Source: Bacillota bacterium
GTDB taxonomy: Bacteria > Bacillota > Clostridia > Oscillospirales > Acutalibacteraceae
DNA length: 64,000 nucleotides
NCBI GenBank assembly: GCA_023458755.1
Contig: JAEWYE010000062.1
Location: forward strand, 18,827 to 82,826
Reading direction: 5' to 3'
A program made the translations under genes and the position numbers. This document shows, one piece after another, positions 60,080 through 64,000 of the stretch. Each line of letters opens with the position of its first letter. Position 1 is the first letter of the stretch. The notes under the pieces were generated by a model. The model was not told where the DNA came from, ran no database searches, and saw only the letters and a program-made list of their open reading frames with translations.

Positions 60080-61267
60080 TTAAAAGGACTGTACAAACTG
60101 CTTGCCATACTCCCTGCAAACAGCAAGCTCTGTTTCGTCCGGAATCCACAATGACCGGTGACCGTCATTCATAACCCGGAAGCCGCTGTCGCCAAGCTCT
60201 TTCGTCAGTTGCTTTACGGCCTCACCGCTCCAGCCATAACTCCCAAATGCGGCTGCACCCTTATTTTTAAATTTCAGTCCTCTTATCATCTCCAGAATCC
60301 CGCCGATTGAGAAAAGATATCCGTTGTTGATGGTGGGAGAGCCGACCAAAACAGCTTTGGAACGAAACACCTCGGTGATAATATCGTTCTTGTCCCTATT
60401 GGCAGCATTCATCAGTTTCACCGTTACAGTGGGATCAGCCTCTCGGATACCGGCTGCAATAGCCTCTGCCATTTTGCGCGTCGAGCTCCACATGGTATCA
60501 TAGACTAGCGTGATCTGGTTCTCCTGATAATTATCAGCCCATTTCAGATATTGTTCGATAATCTGTACAGGATTGTCCTTCCAGATTACGCCGTGACTCG
60601 GGCAGATCATGTTCACCGGTAGGTTCAGCCCCAAAACCTCATGAATCTTTTTTGTGACGAACTGGCTGAACGGTGTCAGAATGTTGGCGTAATATTTCAG
60701 CGCTTCTGCAAAAAGCTCCTCTTGATCCACCTTGCTGTTATAAAGTGACTCGGTCGCATAATGCTGACCGAAGGCGTCGTTGCTGAACAGAATATTTTGT
60801 TCTGTCATATAGGTAAACATGGTATCCGGCCAATGAAGCATCGGAGCCTCAACAAAAATCAGTTTGCTTTCTCCGATATCCAATGAATCGCCGGTTTTGA
60901 CAGTAACAAAGTTCCAGTCGTGATGATAATGACCCTTGATAATTTTAACGCCGCTTGCCGTACAGTAAATCGGAGTGTTCGGCATTTCACGCATCAATTC
61001 GGGCAGTGCCCCGCTATGATCGATTTCGTTGTGATTCATAATGATATAGTCGATTTTTTTGAGGTCAATTTCCTGCTTGAGCCGGGTAACGAATTCCTTA
61101 TCAAAAGGCTGCCAAACCGTATCAATCAACGCGGTTTTCTCATCACGTATAAGATAGGAGTTGTAAGAAGAGCCCTTGTGTGTGGAATATTCATTTCCGT
61201 GAAATCTCTTGAGTTCCCAATCGACTTTTCCGACCCAGGTTACTTTATCCGTTAATTTTTTTGCCAT
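60080..61267 (-). CDS. Flavodiiron protein (FprA, A-type)
   Basis: Reduces O2 to water or NO to N2O in anaerobes, 395 residues. The lactamase-like domain holds the di-iron ligands (HNEIDHSGALPELM with HxExDH, then MLHWPDTMFTY and SNDAFGQHY, CPSHG). The flavodoxin domain starts near residue 255 (TLVYDTMWSSTRKMAEAIAA). No rubredoxin domain is attached, so an outside donor is needed. Same strand as the hemerythrin protein, 113 bp upstream of it. Confidence 0.93.
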   Translation of the reverse strand: MAKKLTDKVTWVGKVDWELKRFHGNEYSTHKGSSYNSYLIRDEKTALIDTVWQPFDKEFVTRLKQEIDLKKIDYIIMNHNEIDHSGALPELMREMPNTPIYCTASGVKIIKGHYHHDWNFVTVKTGDSLDIGESKLIFVEAPMLHWPDTMFTYMTEQNILFSNDAFGQHYATESLYNSKVDQEELFAEALKYYANILTPFSQFVTKKIHEVLGLNLPVNMICPSHGVIWKDNPVQIIEQYLKWADNYQENQITLVYDTMWSSTRKMAEAIAAGIREADPTVTVKLMNAANRDKNDIITEVFRSKAVLVGSPTINNGYLFSIGGILEMIRGLKFKNKGAAAFGSYGWSGEAVKQLTKELGDSGFRVMNDGHRSLWIPDETELAVCREYGKQFVQSF

Positions 61268-61510
61268 ATCGAAGCCTCCCGATAATCTGCATTTGCATTT
61301 ATTTTACCTCTTTTTGAACGGCTTTCTATGATTTAAATAAAATATGGAAAGAAAGCTATCTGAGGACGCAGCCTTTAGATTGTACTCTGCTGCATATCAG
61401 CACATAAATTTTATTATTACCAAAAATCGTCGAACTACGCTCTGTTCCGATAAAGGTTTCAGTAAAGTGTCCACACTGCATTTTGGCATAGTAGTTTATT
61501 AAGCAAATAG

Positions 61511-61546
61511 AAAAAAGGCCCACGAAACATTTTAGCTTCGTGGGTC
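61511..61546 (-). terminator. Minus-strand terminator in the fprA-lipase gap
   Basis: GGCCCACGAA (61517-61526) and TTCGTGGGTC (61537-61546) with six Ts on the minus strand. It lies 340 bp past the lipase-like gene, with a second inverted repeat (AGAGCC 61609-61614, GGCTCT 61638-61643, inner CGCG/CGCG) just before it. The 620-bp gap 61268-61888 shows no convincing gene; a 109-codon minus-strand frame at 61459-61788 runs through both hairpins and is probably not real. Confidence 0.65.
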
Positions 61547-61888
61547 ATCTTGCTCTTACCCGATTTGGATGTGGGCTTCAAGCGCGAATACTTAAGATTA
61601 ATAAGGAAAGAGCCCCTGCGCGCGAATCGCGTGTTGAGGCTCTCAACTGGTGCGGATAATTCGTCGATTTGATGGCTCACAAGTTTACATAAAATAGCTT
61701 GGCACGTGGACTTCATAATATTTTGTGTAAGAGAGTTGCTTTCTGACATCATGCTCTTAATTTTTGGTGCTATTTTGTGGAATAACACATCAAAAACCTA
61801 ATATACTCAATAGAGTAATTGCACAAATACATCGTTTGTAGCGATTTGAGAACAGCTCATAAACGTTCCCCTTGAAAATGTTTTTCCA

Positions 61889-63460
61889 TTAATGAATATT
61901 GTCAGCAAGATTTTTCAAATCATTTGCAATTTGTTTTAATGACACATTACACACATTTACTTTTTTTGCATAACGACTATCAATTTCATAAACTTTACTA
62001 AATATATCTTTCATCTTTTTGGTCGTAATATCATTAATATCGAGTATTTTTTGATAATAACTGTTCATATCATTGCTGTACGCCTGAACATTTAAGCCAC
62101 CCATCATATTTTCCACACGATACCAAACGTCCCATTTTGTAATATCAATTGGGTTTTCATATTCCACATCATTCGTGATTCCTACAAAACGAGCTAGGGC
62201 TTGGTCAGTAAAATCACGGACTGTATTTTCCGAGCCAAAATAATTTGATGCACAATTATCTTGGACCGCTTTTGCTCTATCAAAAGCAGATGTCACTACA
62301 ACCAAAGTTGCTAAAGGGATTGATACTTTTTCCCCGAAATATTCAATACGGACAATACAGTTTTTTGCCAGTCCAACAATATCTCCAAGAGCACCAGGAT
62401 GTCTCTGTATATATTGGCAGGCAAGAAAAAGTTCGCTAATGGCAACAGGCACTTTATCCCCTTTTGGTGCCAGCAAAAAACATCCAATGCCATTTTTTAA
62501 TCCGTTACCAGCCCAGCTTGGAGCTGCGTCAATTTCACGCGATATTTTCCCTAAACTATCGGCAAAGGGATCTGTTATTCCATTTTCCAGATCACCTTTT
62601 TCATCAAATAATAGAAAGCCAGTATCGTGCTTAAATATCAAAGAATTTAAGTCGTTTTTTCCATACACATACTCATTTGTTTTCGTCATTACATTTTCTA
62701 CGCCTGGCAATGGTACCAATAATGTACCGACCACGCTCCACTGATAATGTATCATTTTCCCACGCATTTTTTGAATTTCAGCTTGATGTGTTGGATCGTT
62801 AATGTATTCATTCGAAAAATTAGGACCGTCAAAGCTTACACTTTGTGTGATACGCTTTTGCAGGTAATCCGGCGCCGTTAATGTAGCGTGGTCAGACAAA
62901 TTTCCGCCTAATGAATGTCCAGTGAGGGCAAAGCTTGAATATTTTTTAAATTTTTCACCGTTGCTGATGTCATTCATGTATCTAGTAGCTTGTGCCTGCT
63001 GTGTTGTTAGTTTTGAATTCAGCAGACCTATATCACCATCAACCCAATCATATTCCGCCTGATTCGGTACATCTATACCTTCGCTTCCCCGAAAGCCGAC
63101 AATAGCGCTGTTTGAGTTTGTCTCAATGGTACAGGCGTAAAATCCGTTTTCAGAGTTTGTGTCGCGAATATCAACGATTTTCCAATTGCCATAGGGGGAA
63201 TTGCCATATACAATTTCATTATAGAGTTCTTCTTGTTTTGTAAAGCGCTGAATATCTATCGTGTTATTCTTAGCTTGTGCTTTTTTTAGGTTATCCTTAA
63301 TGCTTTCCTGTATAGATTGCTTATTTGAAGCATCAATTGCTAATAATTCTCTTAGTGTTGGAACGTTAGAATACTTATTTTGGTACTTCTTTAAATCTTT
63401 GTTTAGGTCATAATATGCGATTTGTGTTGCTACCTGCAAATCCCTATCCGAATATGACAT
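61889..63460 (-). CDS. Lipase-like alpha/beta hydrolase with helical C-terminal domain (TslA-like effector?)
   Basis: 523 residues, no signal peptide. The hydrolase core (about 1-300) has FRGSEG and the nucleophile elbow TGHSLGG with Ser183; Asp211 (FDGPNF) and His278 (FKHDT) are candidates for the rest of the triad. The C-terminus (about 440-523) is helical with WYRVENMMGGLNVQAYSNDM and repeated charged heptads, and looks like a WXG/LXG-type helix bundle. An N-terminal lipase with a C-terminal LXG-like part is the reversed layout of the staphylococcal type VII substrate TslA; that parallel is inference. AT-rich and codon use differ from neighbours, suggesting transfer. It ends a unit with the gene upstream, 4 bp away. 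Confidence 0.7.
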   Translation of the reverse strand: MSYSDRDLQVATQIAYYDLNKDLKKYQNKYSNVPTLRELLAIDASNKQSIQESIKDNLKKAQAKNNTIDIQRFTKQEELYNEIVYGNSPYGNWKIVDIRDTNSENGFYACTIETNSNSAIVGFRGSEGIDVPNQAEYDWVDGDIGLLNSKLTTQQAQATRYMNDISNGEKFKKYSSFALTGHSLGGNLSDHATLTAPDYLQKRITQSVSFDGPNFSNEYINDPTHQAEIQKMRGKMIHYQWSVVGTLLVPLPGVENVMTKTNEYVYGKNDLNSLIFKHDTGFLLFDEKGDLENGITDPFADSLGKISREIDAAPSWAGNGLKNGIGCFLLAPKGDKVPVAISELFLACQYIQRHPGALGDIVGLAKNCIVRIEYFGEKVSIPLATLVVVTSAFDRAKAVQDNCASNYFGSENTVRDFTDQALARFVGITNDVEYENPIDITKWDVWYRVENMMGGLNVQAYSNDMNSYYQKILDINDITTKKMKDIFSKVYEIDSRYAKKVNVCNVSLKQIANDLKNLADNIH

Positions 63461-63464
63461 ATCA

Positions 63465-64000
63465 TTAGTCCCACTTTCCTAATTTATCAAATTGTGTTAT
63501 GAATTCTTCAAGAGTGACACTCATAGAATTTTTTTCAAAACCAAAGCTAGCATCTTCTATTGATCCATATTTTTTTTCGAAATCTTTCGGCTCAATATCC
63601 ATATTGGTTTCAAAGACTTTTTTCCCAGAGTTAAAGTCTTCTTGATTTACACAAAAGCAATATGTTGATGAATTAAAATTTTTTACAGATTTCATTGTTG
63701 TCTGTAAAATATTGTAAATATCTTTCGCTTTAGTTTTATCTGTTTGTATTAATATATATATAAGCAAACCACTTTTGTTCTCATTTAAGTACTCTTCAAT
63801 TGACATGTTTTTATTTGTAGAATCAAGATAATCTCCCACTGATTTTACTATTACATTTGGAAATTCTTTTCGTAAAGCATCGTTTATTAGTTTTTCAACT
63901 TTCACATTAACGTTCGCGCATACATATGCATCATAAAATACGCCGTTTGGGGAAAGTTCCGCCTTGAATTTCAGGCTCGGATCTTTTTCGGGGTAACAGA
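63465..64000 (-). CDS. Partial gene upstream of the lipase-like gene, possible partner or immunity protein
   Basis: The reading frame is open from the window edge (64000) to the stop at 63465-63467; a GTG at 63905 is not a convincing start because the upstream codons, translating as YPEKDPSLKFKAELSPNG and then VFYDAYVCANVNVKVEKL, read as normal protein. At least 177 residues are present. No domain is recognised. It is predicted as a mixed alpha/beta soluble or outer-surface domain, with acidic C-terminal half (FETNMDIEPKDFEKKYGSIE). It sits 4 bp upstream of the lipase-like gene, as immunity or chaperone genes often do. Beginning lies outside the window. Confidence 0.6.
   Translation of the reverse strand, partial: CYPEKDPSLKFKAELSPNGVFYDAYVCANVNVKVEKLINDALRKEFPNVIVKSVGDYLDSTNKNMSIEEYLNENKSGLLIYILIQTDKTKAKDIYNILQTTMKSVKNFNSSTYCFCVNQEDFNSGKKVFETNMDIEPKDFEKKYGSIEDASFGFEKNSMSVTLEEFITQFDKLGKWD

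Noticed and set aside
61459..61788. 109-codon minus-strand reading frame
   Set aside because: It runs through a terminator and a second inverted repeat, has no ribosome binding site and no recognisable domain, and its start lies in AT-rich noncoding sequence.

Overview
The window looks like a chromosomal segment of an anaerobic, motile, low-to-mid GC Gram-positive bacterium of class Clostridia, probably Oscillospiraceae-like. The reasons are strong AGGAGG-type ribosome binding sites, sigma-A and sigma-D type promoters, pyruvate phosphate dikinase, a flavodiiron protein, YesM/YesN-type two-component proteins, LytR-CpsA-Psr and YfhO/CsbB-type envelope genes, and CCA-encoding tRNA genes. There are no rRNA genes, no complete insertion sequences and no CRISPR array.

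Layout. (1) 0.1-8.2 kb: an mglBAC-like galactose/glucose ABC importer followed by a GH3 beta-glucosidase and a GH42 beta-galactosidase. (2) 8.5-12.7 kb: an AraC-type response regulator, a short histidine kinase with almost no extracellular part, and a protein shaped like MglA whose ATP-binding and hydrolysis motifs are all eroded. (3) 12.8-22.6 kb, minus strand: five tRNAs, a ClpE-like unfoldase, pgsA, cvpA-like, a DUF5711-like protein, truA, pth, prs and a shortened glmU. (4) 23.0-25.7 kb: ppdK. (5) 25.7-36.8 kb: a pectin/oligogalacturonide island (pectinesterase, TIM-barrel isomerase, GH105, GH28, ABC permeases and binding protein, kduD-like, kduI, GntR regulator) bracketed by a perfect 32-bp direct repeat of the 3' end of ppdK. 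(6) 37-44 kb: a small beta-rich exported protein, a soluble PocR-type chemoreceptor, tadA, a CPBP protease, tRNA-Arg, a sigma-region-4 gene pair behind LexA-like boxes, and an amino-acid ABC importer. (7) 44-57.5 kb: LCP protein, yfbR, a YfhO/glycosyltransferase pair, a GyrI-like protein, a YtrA-type regulator with its ABC exporter, an orphan flagellin with a sigma-D promoter, a binding protein fused to a peptidoglycan-binding domain, a DUF815 ATPase and tRNA-Ser. (8) 57.6-64 kb: a YdeI-like and a PhnB-like protein, a DUF438-hemerythrin-PAS protein beside a flavodiiron protein, and a lipase-like protein with a helical C-terminus, downstream of a gene that runs off the window.

How the genes fit together. 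Regions 1-2 form a sugar uptake and hydrolysis locus with its likely regulator. The kinase resembles intramembrane-sensing kinases, which usually read the state of an ABC transporter, so the dead MglA-like protein is an attractive missing link; this is the best candidate for an undescribed system. The pectin island imports oligogalacturonides with a borrowed ATPase, trims them in the cytoplasm and sends the unsaturated uronate through KduI/KduD, probably under its own GntR repressor. An orphan plus-strand terminator just right of the second repeat suggests that this is the original end of ppdK, separated from the gene when the island arrived. Several gene starts were moved from the longest reading frame to the codon with a proper ribosome binding site; these choices are stated in the entries.
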